Source: a virus. Taken from it: a DNA stretch of 23,638 nt. This document shows positions 1 to 6,679 of this stretch, in pieces. Below the pieces are notes generated by a model, which was not told the DNA's origin, ran no database searches, and saw nothing but the letters and a program-made list of their open reading frames with translations. The stretch's first letter is position 1. Each line of letters opens with the position of its first letter. The stretch covers positions 1 to 23,638 of the IMG/VR virus record IMGVR_UViG_3300008108_000452, one strand, 5' to 3'. Both the position numbers and the translations under genes were made by a program.

Positions 1-1
1 T

Positions 2-412
2 CTAGTTATAGATTGGGATGGAGAAGAAGTTATTGGAGAAATTAAAACTGCAAAGCAAGAAGTTTGGGATACGAGGCAGGCAGAGATGGCCCCTTCCGCA
101 AATCATATGCTACAGCTATTAACTTATATGAAACTTCGCAATGCTAAAGAAGCATTCTTCTTGTACGAAAACAAAAACACACAAGAGATACTTTTGATAC
201 CAATACAAATGACAGATAAAAATAAAGAGATCATAGATAACTTATTTATCTGGCTATGCGAGGTATATGATAATTTCAAGAATGGCGGCATACCAATGAG
301 ACCATTTTTAAAAACCAGTTATGCCTGCAAAGGATGCCCCATTAAAAAAGAGTGTTGGAGTGGAGAAACTGGAACGGTACAGATAGAGCCATATGAGGTG
401 CCAAAATTATGA
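2..412 (+). CDS. Cas4/RecB-type PD-(D/E)XK exonuclease, 5' end cut by window edge
   Basis: The frame is open from the left edge (codon phase at base 2), so the ATG at 86 is internal and the real start lies outside. Visible motifs are an acidic strand followed by GEIKTAK (the ExK part of PD-(D/E)XK), a QLLTY segment matching the QxxxY motif, and a C-terminal CKGCPIKKEC cluster (CxxC then Cx5C), as in iron-sulfur Cas4/AddB-type nucleases. The family cleaves or resects DNA ends; in phages it is usually linked to recombination or replication. No cas1/cas2 is nearby, so a CRISPR role is not indicated. It overlaps the next gene by ATGA and heads the operon that includes the RuvC-like gene. Confidence 0.8.
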   Translation, partial: LVIDWDGEEVIGEIKTAKQEVWDTRQAEMAPSANHMLQLLTYMKLRNAKEAFFLYENKNTQEILLIPIQMTDKNKEIIDNLFIWLCEVYDNFKNGGIPMRPFLKTSYACKGCPIKKECWSGETGTVQIEPYEVPKL

Positions 413-687
413 TATGTGCTAATAAAGAATGTGCCAAAGAATTTAATGCAAAAACACACAATCAGAAATATTGTTCTGATGAGTGCTGCCGAATTGCAAC
501 AAATAGAAGAATAATGGAAAAGTATTATGAAAAGAAAGCTATCCGTAATGGCGCCAAAAGGTTATGCAGGAAATGCGATTCTAGGCTAAGTAGATATAAT
601 GAATCTAATATATGTGCCGCATGTCAGAAAAAAATAGATATAAATGAAAAGAATAAGCTTTTGAGGATGATCAATGAAATTGGGTGA
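409..687 (+). CDS. Small cysteine-rich zinc-binding protein
   Basis: A 92-residue protein with two cysteine groups: CANKEC plus YCSDECC in the first 30 residues, and CRKC plus CAAC near residues 53-71. The first half resembles the short treble-clef zinc fingers common in phages (Cx4C...YCSxxC). Between and after the fingers the sequence is Lys/Arg-rich, which suggests nucleic-acid binding. The start overlaps the upstream stop as ATGA and the end overlaps the next gene by 14 bases, so it belongs to the nuclease operon. The exact function is unknown. Confidence 0.75.
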   Translation: MICANKECAKEFNAKTHNQKYCSDECCRIATNRRIMEKYYEKKAIRNGAKRLCRKCDSRLSRYNESNICAACQKKIDINEKNKLLRMINEIG

Positions 688-1231
688 ACTAATTAAAACC
701 AAAGCTAACAGAGTTCTGGGTATAGATGCTTCAACAAATTCAGTCGCCTTCTGCCTTATGGAAAATGATAAGCCATTAAAGTGGGGCAAAATAGAATTTT
801 CTGGAGCAGATATATATGAAAAAATTCATGACGCTAAAGTTAAAATGCATGCCATGTTAGATGAATTAAAATCTGATTACATTGTTGTAGAGGGAGCAGT
901 GTTTGTCAAATCTCCAGATGCCGTGATAAAATTATCATATGTATACGGTGTCGTCATTGCTGAGCTTATGTCTAGTGGCGCTAGTGTTATTACTATTTCT
1001 CCTACATCTTGGCAGGCTTATATTGGAAATAAGAACCCAACAAAAATGGAGAAAGACAATCTTAGGTTTGAAAATCCAGGACATGCTGACTCTTGGTACA
1101 AAGCAAAAATGAGGGAGATTAGAAAACAGAGAACTGTAGATTATTTTAATAAAAAATATAGTTTGCAGCAATGCGGAGTTACAGTAATGACTATATATCG
1201 TGCTTTAAAAGATAATGGAATGATAAAATGA
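674..1231 (+). CDS. RuvC-like resolvase/RNase H-fold protein with atypical C-terminus
   Basis: The 185-residue protein has RVLGIDASTNSVAF at the N-terminus (first catalytic Asp, D18) and YIVVEGAVF (second acidic residue, E73), then the TISPTSWQAYIG segment usual in phage RuvC-like proteins. These proteins cut Holliday junctions or branched DNA. The C-terminal DxxDA-type helix that supplies the remaining metal ligands is not visible; after RTVDYFNKKY the sequence turns unrelated and ends within about 23 residues. The start is supported by GAGG about 8 bases upstream. Its place beside a Cas4-type nuclease fits recombination or packaging. Fold assignment is good; activity is doubtful. Confidence 0.75.
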   Translation: MKLGELIKTKANRVLGIDASTNSVAFCLMENDKPLKWGKIEFSGADIYEKIHDAKVKMHAMLDELKSDYIVVEGAVFVKSPDAVIKLSYVYGVVIAELMSSGASVITISPTSWQAYIGNKNPTKMEKDNLRFENPGHADSWYKAKMREIRKQRTVDYFNKKYSLQQCGVTVMTIYRALKDNGMIK

Positions 1232-1791
1232 AAATATATGAAAATAGTAATAGTCAGGCCAACCAAGAATCTTTTGTTTTAAATGTTTTAAATGAAAAGA
1301 AAAATGGTTGGTATGTTGAAATTGGTTCTAATGATCCAATAGCATGGAATAATTCTTATATTTTAGAAACAGAATACGGTTGGAGCGGAGTAGGTTTTGA
1401 ATGGAATGAATCTTTAGTAAACCATTATAATAGTATTAGAAAAAATAAATGTATTAAAGCAGACGCAACACAATTTGATTACTTAGATTATTTTGTAAAT
1501 AATAATTTTCCTAAACAAATAGATTATCTGCAGTTGGATATAGAGCCAGCACAACAAACTTTGGCGGCATTAAAAATCCTTCCCCTGCAAGACTACCGAT
1601 TCTCTGTCATAACATACGAGCATGATTTATATGTAGACCCTAAAAATCAAGCAATAAAGGAAGAGGCTTCAAGCATACTTTCTTCTTTAGGATACAGCCT
1701 TGCAGTTGAAAATGTTAATGATGGAATAGAGAGCAGGGTGTTTGAAGATTGGTGGATAGATCCATCTGTAGTTAAGAGTTTAAATATATGA
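1228..1791 (+). CDS. FkbM-type SAM-dependent methyltransferase
   Basis: The 187-residue protein has GWYVEIGSND at residues 27-36 (SAM-binding motif I of FkbM/Methyltransf_21 proteins), a segment ending in FEWN where the second acidic motif falls, YLQLDIEP at about 100-107 and FSVITYEHD at 125-133. The family O-methylates sugars and small molecules. The next gene is a sugar transferase joined by an ATGA overlap, so the pair may decorate a glycan of the virion or of the infected cell. Substrate cannot be told. Codon use is distinctly AT-rich, as in the surrounding operon. Confidence 0.8.
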   Translation: MKIYENSNSQANQESFVLNVLNEKKNGWYVEIGSNDPIAWNNSYILETEYGWSGVGFEWNESLVNHYNSIRKNKCIKADATQFDYLDYFVNNNFPKQIDYLQLDIEPAQQTLAALKILPLQDYRFSVITYEHDLYVDPKNQAIKEEASSILSSLGYSLAVENVNDGIESRVFEDWWIDPSVVKSLNI

Positions 1792-2531
1792 TTCCAAAGA
1801 TTATTTGGCAGACCTATAAGCATCCATATGATGACCTTCAGCCATATATGATTGAGGCATCTGGAACATGGATATATCAAAATCCAGATTATGAATATAA
1901 ATATATGAGCGATATTGATGCCGCAAAATTCATTAAAGAAAATTTTGGACAGGAATGGCTTGATATATTTGTTAATGTCCCGCTTGGGGTTATGCGTGGA
2001 GATATTTGGAGATATATGATTATCTATAAATATGGCGGAGTGTATGCTGACTTAGATACACTTTGTTTGAAACCAATTAGCACATGGATGAAAAATGATT
2101 ATGACATGATAATTTGTCCAGAAAATGATGTTCATTTATGTCAGTGGACTTTTGCAGCCGCCCCAGGTCATCCTGTAATCAAATCAGTATTAGATTGTAT
2201 TTTTGAAGGATTTAAGAATCCAGATTATACGGAAAATCATTTTGTACATAAATTAACTGGTCCTAGCGTCTGGACTAGGGGAATTAGAAAAGCTCTAGAT
2301 ATACCAGAAGGGGCTTTACTAACTGAAATGGATAAGATACAATTAGATTTACCAAAGGCAAAAAAGTATAAATTTTATTCTTACGGGTCTGAGCAATGGA
2401 GGATTTTCCATAATCAGGCTGTTCAGCATTTATACGGAAGTCAAAACTGGCATAATGGATATGACCAGTGGATTAAGCAAGTTCCTTATAGCATACATGA
2501 GGATATTGCAAAGATTAGGTGGGATAGTTAA
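1788..2531 (+). CDS. GT32-type glycosyltransferase (Gly_transf_sug/OCH1-like)
   Basis: The 247-residue protein starts IPKIIWQTYK, typical of the DXD sugar-transferase family that includes OCH1 and capsular polysaccharide enzymes. GDIWRY at 71-76 and YGGVYADLDTLCLKP at 82-96 carry the DXD nucleotide-sugar/metal motif (D88, D90). TGPSVWT near 157 is the usual acceptor-side motif. It is cytoplasmic, with no signal peptide. It overlaps the methyltransferase upstream (ATGA) and the next gene (TAATG), so the three are translationally coupled. The donor sugar is unknown. Confidence 0.87.
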   Translation: MIPKIIWQTYKHPYDDLQPYMIEASGTWIYQNPDYEYKYMSDIDAAKFIKENFGQEWLDIFVNVPLGVMRGDIWRYMIIYKYGGVYADLDTLCLKPISTWMKNDYDMIICPENDVHLCQWTFAAAPGHPVIKSVLDCIFEGFKNPDYTENHFVHKLTGPSVWTRGIRKALDIPEGALLTEMDKIQLDLPKAKKYKFYSYGSEQWRIFHNQAVQHLYGSQNWHNGYDQWIKQVPYSIHEDIAKIRWDS

Positions 2532-2860
2532 TGTTAGAGCCAGTATTTCCAGATTCAAAAACATTTAAATGTGAAGATCTTTATCTGTTAACGGTAGGCA
2601 CAGAGGCTGGAAAAGAAATTCTTGAGACCTGCCATGAAATTGCACTTATGTTAGTAAAAAAGAATATTGCTTATGGCAACTCAGCCCTTGACCCTGTGCG
2701 TATATTTTCCAAGGCGGGACCAAGAGAGCAGCTCCATGTCCGTATTGATGATAAATTAAATAGATTAATGAAGGGTACAGAATATCCAGGAGATAACGAT
2801 ATTGACGATTTAATTGGATATCTAGTTCTATTAAAAATAGCCAAGCAGTTCCAAGACTGA
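2531..2860 (+). CDS. Nmad1/DUF1599-like protein
   Basis: The 109-residue mostly alpha-helical protein contains KKNIAYGNSA, then RIDDKLNRLMKG and NDIDDLIGYLVLLK. This K.xxYG...KxxRL...D..DLIGY order matches the nucleotide-modification-associated domain 1 (DUF1599) family, which resembles MazG-like all-alpha nucleotide pyrophosphohydrolases. A role in nucleotide handling is therefore plausible but not shown. It starts inside the stop codon of the glycosyltransferase (TAATG) and is the last gene before the terminase promoter. Confidence 0.65.
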   Translation: MLEPVFPDSKTFKCEDLYLLTVGTEAGKEILETCHEIALMLVKKNIAYGNSALDPVRIFSKAGPREQLHVRIDDKLNRLMKGTEYPGDNDIDDLIGYLVLLKIAKQFQD

Positions 2861-2876
2861 TTTTAGTCAACTAAGA

Positions 2877-2893
2877 TGGTATAATATCTATAT
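2877..2893 (+). promoter_or_regulatory. Extended -10 promoter for terL, nearly leaderless
   Basis: TG-N-TATAAT lies at 2877-2885. The hexamer ends 8 bases before the terL ATG at 2894, so transcription should start at about 2892 with a leader of 0-2 bases. No clear -35 is seen at 17-bp spacing; the extended TGN motif may compensate. No Shine-Dalgarno sequence precedes the ATG, which agrees with leaderless initiation. Confidence 0.7.
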
Positions 2894-5017
2894 ATGGACA
2901 TTGAATTAGCTGATCATTTTGATCGCATGAATAAGGTAGTCTCAGAACTACTGAAGGGTAGTAACCCTTCCCAGATTGCCGCCACAACAGGTTTTAAGAG
3001 GGCGGAAGTGTTAGAGTATATAGAAGAATGGAAACAGGTCGTTAGAAGCGATTCTGGGGCTCGTGATAGGGCAAAGGAAGCCATATCTGGAGCAGACCAG
3101 CACTACGCTATGCTCATAAAAGAAGCCTGGAAGACTGTAGAAGATGCAGATCAAGCGGGGCAATTAAATGTAAAAGCCACGGCATTAAAGTTAATCGCAG
3201 AGTTATCATTGATTCAGAGGAAGCTAGTGGATCTTAATTTTAATGATCTCATCGATATCCTAGATGGTGAGGAATTTGATGAAAGACCAGTCGATCTCAA
3301 GACATTTGTAACTAGCCCAGAGTATCTTGGGCTTCCACCACTTTCAGAATATCAATATACTCTTATTGAAAAAAGCTCACAAATTTACAAAGAGTCTACC
3401 CTAGTTAAACTGTTTGGAGAAGAAGAGGGCAGACGTCGCTACAAGCAAACCTGTAATGAAGTAATCGCACAACTTGGAAAAGGTAGCGGCAAAGATTACT
3501 GCTCTACAATTTCAGTATCATATATAGTTTATTTGCTATTGTGCCTTAAAGATCCTGCAACATATTATGGTAAGCCTCCAGGAGATACCATAGATATTCT
3601 TAACATCGCTGTCAACGCACAACAGGCAAATAATGTATTCTTTAAAGGTCTTAAAACACGCATAGATAGATCGCCATGGTTTATTGGAAAGTACGACCCA
3701 AAGGCTTCAGAAATCAGGTTTAACAAGAATGTCAACGTTTACTCTGGACACTCAGAAAGAGAAGCATTTGAGGGTTACAACGTAATTGCAGTTATTCTAG
3801 ATGAAATTTCAGGCTTTGCCACTGAGAATACAACTGGACACGATCAGGCAAAGACCGCAGACGCAATATACGATATGTATCGTGGATCTGTTGTTTCTCG
3901 TTTTCCAGACTATGGAAAAGTTATTTTACTTTCATTCCCACGTTTTAAAAATGACCCTATTCAAAAGTTTTACGATTCTGTAATTGCAGAAAAAGAAACC
4001 ATTATTAGAACTAAAACAATGAAGATGGATGATAGCCTGCCAGACGGAACAGAAGGAAATGAAGTTACTGTAGAGTGGGAAGAAGATCATATCATTTCAT
4101 ACAACATCCCAAGAGTATTTGCTTTAAAGAGGCCAACCTGGGAAATAAATCCAACTAAAACAATTGAGAATTTTAAAGTAGAGTTTTATAAAAACATGCC
4201 AGATGCTTTAGGTCGTTTTGCCTGCATGCCACCAGAAGCTGTAGATGCATTCTTTAAGTCTCGTGAAAAAATAGAAAAAGCATTTAACAATATGGCTTTA
4301 GCTGTAGATAACTTTGGTAGATTTGAAAATTGGTTCGCACCAGACCCTGATAAGGAATACTTTATACATGTAGACTTAGCGCAAAAGCATGACCATTGTG
4401 CCGTGTCCATGGCTCACGTTCAGAAGTGGGTAAATGTAAAAGTAACCGACACATACTCCCAGCCTGCGCCAATTGTAGAAGTAGATGCAGTTAGATATTG
4501 GACTCCAACATCTGACAAGTCTGTTGATTTTACTGAGGTAAAAGATTATATCTTATCTCTTAGAACTCGTGGATTTAAAATAAAAGTGTGTACATTTGAT
4601 AGATGGAATTCACATGACATGATGCAACAGTTAAAAGCATATGGCATAAATACAGAGACGCTATCTGTAGCTAAGAAGCACTATGATGATATGGCTATGG
4701 TTGTGGCAGAAGATAGGCTGACTGGGCCACATATTAAGCTGCTTATAGACGAATTATTGCAGTTGAAAATTATGCGTGATAGGGTAGACCATCCAAGAAA
4801 AGGTTCTAAAGATTTGGCGGATGCAGTATGCGGATCAATTTATAACGCTATTAGTAAAACTAAATTTGATAATAGTGAAGAAATAGACGTTCATACATAT
4901 GATTCTTTAATGCGTAAACCAAATAAAGACGACGAAGAAATTAGATTAAATGTAATTAGACCACCTAAAATACCAAAAGATTTGGCGGACGTACTAGATG
5001 GAATGGAAATACTATGA
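2894..5017 (+). CDS. terL: Terminase large subunit with N-terminal HTH extension
   Basis: The 707-residue DNA-packaging motor subunit contains an ATPase: Walker A-like QLGKGSGKD at 193-201, Walker B VILDE at 300-304, and a coupling-motif candidate LLSFPR near 345-350. The RNase H-like nuclease has D494 in FIHVDLAQ, D569 in VCTFDRW, and D640/D643 in GSKDLADA. Residues 1-130 are unusual: a helix-turn-helix-like segment (SQIAATTGFKRAEVLEYI, 26-43) is followed by a long helical region, resembling a small-terminase DNA-binding arrangement. The gene has its own near-leaderless promoter and overlaps the next ORF by ATGA. No portal or capsid gene follows, unlike most phages. Confidence 0.95.
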   Translation: MDIELADHFDRMNKVVSELLKGSNPSQIAATTGFKRAEVLEYIEEWKQVVRSDSGARDRAKEAISGADQHYAMLIKEAWKTVEDADQAGQLNVKATALKLIAELSLIQRKLVDLNFNDLIDILDGEEFDERPVDLKTFVTSPEYLGLPPLSEYQYTLIEKSSQIYKESTLVKLFGEEEGRRRYKQTCNEVIAQLGKGSGKDYCSTISVSYIVYLLLCLKDPATYYGKPPGDTIDILNIAVNAQQANNVFFKGLKTRIDRSPWFIGKYDPKASEIRFNKNVNVYSGHSEREAFEGYNVIAVILDEISGFATENTTGHDQAKTADAIYDMYRGSVVSRFPDYGKVILLSFPRFKNDPIQKFYDSVIAEKETIIRTKTMKMDDSLPDGTEGNEVTVEWEEDHIISYNIPRVFALKRPTWEINPTKTIENFKVEFYKNMPDALGRFACMPPEAVDAFFKSREKIEKAFNNMALAVDNFGRFENWFAPDPDKEYFIHVDLAQKHDHCAVSMAHVQKWVNVKVTDTYSQPAPIVEVDAVRYWTPTSDKSVDFTEVKDYILSLRTRGFKIKVCTFDRWNSHDMMQQLKAYGINTETLSVAKKHYDDMAMVVAEDRLTGPHIKLLIDELLQLKIMRDRVDHPRKGSKDLADAVCGSIYNAISKTKFDNSEEIDVHTYDSLMRKPNKDDEEIRLNVIRPPKIPKDLADVLDGMEIL

Positions 5018-5265
5018 GTATATATCAAGATAAAGCTAAAGAATGTAAATGCTGTGGAAAGCATGTGCCCCTGCCTACTACCTTAAAAGAGTATGCTGGA
5101 TACGTATTATGCCCAACAACATTCGCTAATGTAATTGAGTATAAGAGGCTTTGGAAGTCTCTTGGATCAAGGCCACCAGGAAATATAAGAAAACACTTTT
5201 CTGATTATGTCCAGCAGTTGGTAGAAACAACCATTGACAAAAATGAGGATGGGACAATACAATAG
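5014..5265 (+). CDS. Small cysteine-containing hypothetical protein
   Basis: An 83-residue protein beginning after an ATGA overlap with terL. An N-terminal knuckle (CKCCGK at 11-16) and a further Cys at residue 33 (VLCPTT) may bind zinc; the C-terminal half is helical and mildly basic. No family is recognised. Its coupling to terL suggests late or packaging-related expression, but this is only positional. Confidence 0.65.
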   Translation: MSIYQDKAKECKCCGKHVPLPTTLKEYAGYVLCPTTFANVIEYKRLWKSLGSRPPGNIRKHFSDYVQQLVETTIDKNEDGTIQ

Positions 5266-5271
5266 GGCTAC

Positions 5272-5345
5272 GTGGCGTTAGCTCAGTTGGTTAGAGCCCC
5301 AAACTCATAATTTGGCCGTCGTAGGTTCGAGCCCTACACGCCACA
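5272..5345 (+). tRNA. tRNA with CAT anticodon (elongator Met, or Ile2)
   Basis: A full cloverleaf can be drawn. The 7-bp acceptor stem pairs GTGGCGT with ACGCCAC, the D stem pairs GCTC with GAGC, the anticodon stem pairs CCAAA with TTTGG around loop CTCATAA (anticodon CAT), and the T stem pairs GTAGG with CCTAC around TTCGAGC. The discriminator is A and no CCA is encoded. G1:C72 is paired and the anticodon stem lacks three G:C pairs, so it is not an initiator. It could be elongator Met or the Ile tRNA whose C34 is modified to lysidine; the sequence alone does not decide. Confidence 0.93.
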
Positions 5346-5367
5346 CAAAAGAGAGTATAATAATACT
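5333..5367 (+). promoter_or_regulatory. Leaderless promoter overlapping the tRNA 3' end
   Basis: TATAAT at 5356-5361 ends 6 bases before the ATG at 5368, predicting a transcript that begins on the start codon. With 17-bp spacing the -35 position falls on CCTACA (5333-5338), which is the T-stem of the tRNA and a weak match to TTGACA. There is no Shine-Dalgarno. Confidence 0.65.
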
Positions 5368-5682
5368 ATGGATGAAGAGGAGTACGGCATGGAATTGGAG
5401 CACTATTTAGAAATAGGTGCTGTAACGCTTGAGGGCATAGATGAAAATGGCGAATTGATATTTGCTATTCAAGAAAAGGCAAAAGAGATTGCTCCTGAAC
5501 TATGGGAAGCTCACACTAATTATGTAGATGAGACCCTATTAAAATTATATGAAAAAGGTTTAATGCAAGTTGAATATGATGAAAATCTTGAAGCAACACT
5601 GCATTTAAGTCCAGAGGGACAAAAGATTGCAAAAGAAATGGGGCTAATCCAAATGGATATGCCAGAGCCCCCAAATGATTAG
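5368..5682 (+). CDS. Hypothetical acidic protein, possibly winged-helix
   Basis: A 104-residue acidic protein. The second half (VDETLLKLYEKGLMQVEYD, then ATLHLSPEGQKIAKEMG) has the helix-turn-strand look of a winged-helix domain with a recognition helix followed by a hairpin, but the match is weak. It is expressed from a leaderless promoter immediately downstream of the tRNA and followed by a strong AGGAGG site for the next gene, which starts 9 bases after this stop. Function unknown. Confidence 0.7.
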   Translation: MDEEEYGMELEHYLEIGAVTLEGIDENGELIFAIQEKAKEIAPELWEAHTNYVDETLLKLYEKGLMQVEYDENLEATLHLSPEGQKIAKEMGLIQMDMPEPPND

Positions 5683-5690
5683 GAGGTATT

Positions 5691-5870
5691 ATGCCATACA
5701 ATATTAAACAAAATGTAGCTGGATGCAGAGGGTTTGCAGTAGTTAATGATAAAGGCGAACTTAAAGGCTGTCATCCAAGCAGAGGTAGAGCATTGGCTCA
5801 CCAGAGAGCTCTTTATGCAGCAACAGCTAATGAAGAGAAAATGAAGGAAAAAAAGAAACGAATCTTGTAG
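5691..5870 (+). CDS. Small basic protein with GCHPSRGRALAHQRALYAA motif
   Basis: A 59-residue protein with a strong ribosome site (AGGAGG, 5 bases before ATG). The N-terminal half is FAVVNDKGELKGCHPSRG, continuing into a helix with ALAHQRALYAA; the tail is Lys-rich. The glycine-His-Arg-Ala-Leu-Tyr pattern is familiar from short segments in phage head-maturation and portal-associated proteins, so a virion role is possible, but this is recollection of a pattern. It is the last gene before the hsp20 promoter. Confidence 0.75.
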   Translation: MPYNIKQNVAGCRGFAVVNDKGELKGCHPSRGRALAHQRALYAATANEEKMKEKKKRIL

Positions 5871-5893
5871 TCTGAAAAACGTTTTGCTATAAT
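5865..5893 (+). promoter_or_regulatory. hsp20 promoter
   Basis: TG-C-TATAAT (5885-5893) is an extended -10; with 17-bp spacing the -35 is TTGTAG (5865-5870), which overlaps the end of the preceding gene. The predicted start is about 5898-5900, at the base of a hairpin. Confidence 0.75.
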
Positions 5894-5924
5894 ATATGTG
5901 GGTCGCCGTAAGGGGCCCACATAT
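5894..5924 (+). ncRNA. 5'-terminal hairpin of the hsp20 leader
   Basis: ATATGTGGG (5894-5902) pairs with CCCACATAT (5916-5924). The stem continues with a G-U pair, a C-G pair, one bulged G and two more C-G pairs to close a GTAA loop, which fits the GNRA tetraloop rule. The predicted transcript begins inside the 5' arm, so the mRNA should start with this structure. The Shine-Dalgarno (AAAGGAGG, 5939-5946) lies outside, so direct masking is not evident. There is no T-run, which argues against a terminator. Confidence 0.65.
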
Positions 5925-5952
5925 TAATTTATTCGCTTAAAGGAGGAATAAA

Positions 5953-6372
5953 ATGGTAACAACATTTGCTATGGATCTTTTTAGAGATCCATTTTTTATT
6001 GGCTTCAATCGTGAAGTAGAAAGACTAAATAATATCCATCGTGAGGCTACGGCCCAGTCTTTCCCGCCATATAATATTGTTAAGGTAGACGAAGATTCAT
6101 ATCGTGTATCTTTGGCAGTGGCTGGATTTGATAAAAAGGATATTGAGGTTTCAGTAGACAATCAAACCCTTATTGTTAAGGGTGAGGTAACTACAGAGGA
6201 AACTGGAGAAGTCCTTCACAAAGGTATTGCTGCCCGTAAATTCACACGCACATTTGCGCTTGGTGAATATATGGAGGTAGTTGGAGCGGAATTCAAAAAC
6301 GGAATGCTACATATTGATGTAGACCGTGTAATTCCAGAAGACAAAAAACCAAAGACAATCAAGGTCAAATAA
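5953..6372 (+). CDS. hsp20: Small heat-shock protein Hsp20 (alpha-crystallin)
   Basis: The 139-residue protein has the alpha-crystallin core: YNIVKVDEDSYRVSLAVAGF at about 36-55, then DIEVSVDNQTLIVKGE and a typical late segment FKNGMLHIDV. The C-terminal TIKV resembles the I-x-I motif used in oligomer assembly. It is an ATP-independent holdase; phage versions are thought to protect virion proteins during assembly. The start is fixed by AAAGGAGG seven bases upstream. It has its own promoter and a structured 5' leader. Confidence 0.95.
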   Translation: MVTTFAMDLFRDPFFIGFNREVERLNNIHREATAQSFPPYNIVKVDEDSYRVSLAVAGFDKKDIEVSVDNQTLIVKGEVTTEETGEVLHKGIAARKFTRTFALGEYMEVVGAEFKNGMLHIDVDRVIPEDKKPKTIKVK

Positions 6373-6380
6373 GGTATAAT
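6352..6380 (+). promoter_or_regulatory. Promoter of the FmdB-type gene
   Basis: AAGACA (6352-6357) and TATAAT (6375-6380) are separated by 17 bp. The -35 lies within the last codons of hsp20. Predicted +1 is 6387, exactly the first base of a perfect hairpin. Confidence 0.72.
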
Positions 6381-6386
6381 AGTTCT

Positions 6387-6474
6387 GTCCATGAAGATGG
6401 ACACGGGCTAATAGTTACGCCTTGGGATAGGACCTGAGCACGTCCTTCATAAACTGCTCATTAAAATTTAGGAG
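6387..6474 (+). ncRNA. Structured 5' leader with terminal hairpin and H-type pseudoknot candidate
   Basis: The predicted transcript opens with GTCCAT/ATGGAC (6387-6392 with 6397-6402) around a GAAG loop. Further on, AGGAC (6429-6433) pairs with GTCCT (6442-6446), and the loop of that stem contains TGAGCA (6435-6440), which is perfectly complementary to TGCTCA (6455-6460). Stem 1 is 5 bp, stem 2 is 6 bp, loop 1 is 1 nt and the last loop 8 nt, which is workable geometry for a classical H-type pseudoknot. The segment GTCCTTCAT could alternatively pair with the first hairpin. The ribosome site AGGAG (6470-6474) follows within 10 bases. No known riboswitch class was recognised. Confidence 0.55.
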
Positions 6475-6479
6475 ATAAA

Positions 6480-6662
6480 GTGCCAGCTTATGATTACAAG
6501 TGTGTGATTTGTTCATACACAAAAGAAATACCTAAGCCAATAACGCAAGCTAACACAGTGGAGCTTTGTGAAAAATGCGGTGCGGCAATGGTTAAACAAT
6601 TTAACACATTTGGTATTCAGTTTAAAGGTACGGGCTTTTACAAAACAGATAACGCTAAATAG
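6480..6662 (+). CDS. FmdB-type zinc-ribbon protein
   Basis: A 60-residue protein starting MPAYDYKCVICSY, with a second pair CEKCGAA and the tail GIQFKGTGFYKTDN. The two CxxC knuckles and the ending are diagnostic of the FmdB/CxxC-CxxC regulatory zinc-ribbon family (Zn-ribbon_8). The molecular role is unknown even in bacteria; phage copies are frequent. The start is GTG at 6480, five bases after AGGAG. It is preceded by a roughly 93-base leader that looks folded. Confidence 0.9.
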   Translation: MPAYDYKCVICSYTKEIPKPITQANTVELCEKCGAAMVKQFNTFGIQFKGTGFYKTDNAK

Positions 6663-6667
6663 TTCAA

Positions 6668-6676
6668 TGTTATAAT
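6668..6676 (+). promoter_or_regulatory. Extended -10 promoter of the PA14 gene
   Basis: TG-T-TATAAT lies at 6668-6676. No good -35 is present at normal spacing. Predicted +1 is about 6682-6683, at the foot of a 10-bp hairpin. Confidence 0.65.
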
Positions 6677-6679
6677 TAA

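Noticed and set aside
5272-5345. Initiator tRNA
   Set aside because: Acceptor pair 1:72 is G-C rather than mismatched and the anticodon stem lacks three consecutive G-C pairs.
5898-5927. Leaderless GTG peptide of 9 codons in the hsp20 leader
   Set aside because: Possible by frame, but the same bases form a 13-pair hairpin with a GTAA loop and the predicted +1 is a little downstream; the structural reading is preferred.
6387-6474. Glutamine, TPP, fluoride or preQ1 riboswitch
   Set aside because: Signature sequences of these classes as I know them are absent; kept only as an unclassified pseudoknot candidate.
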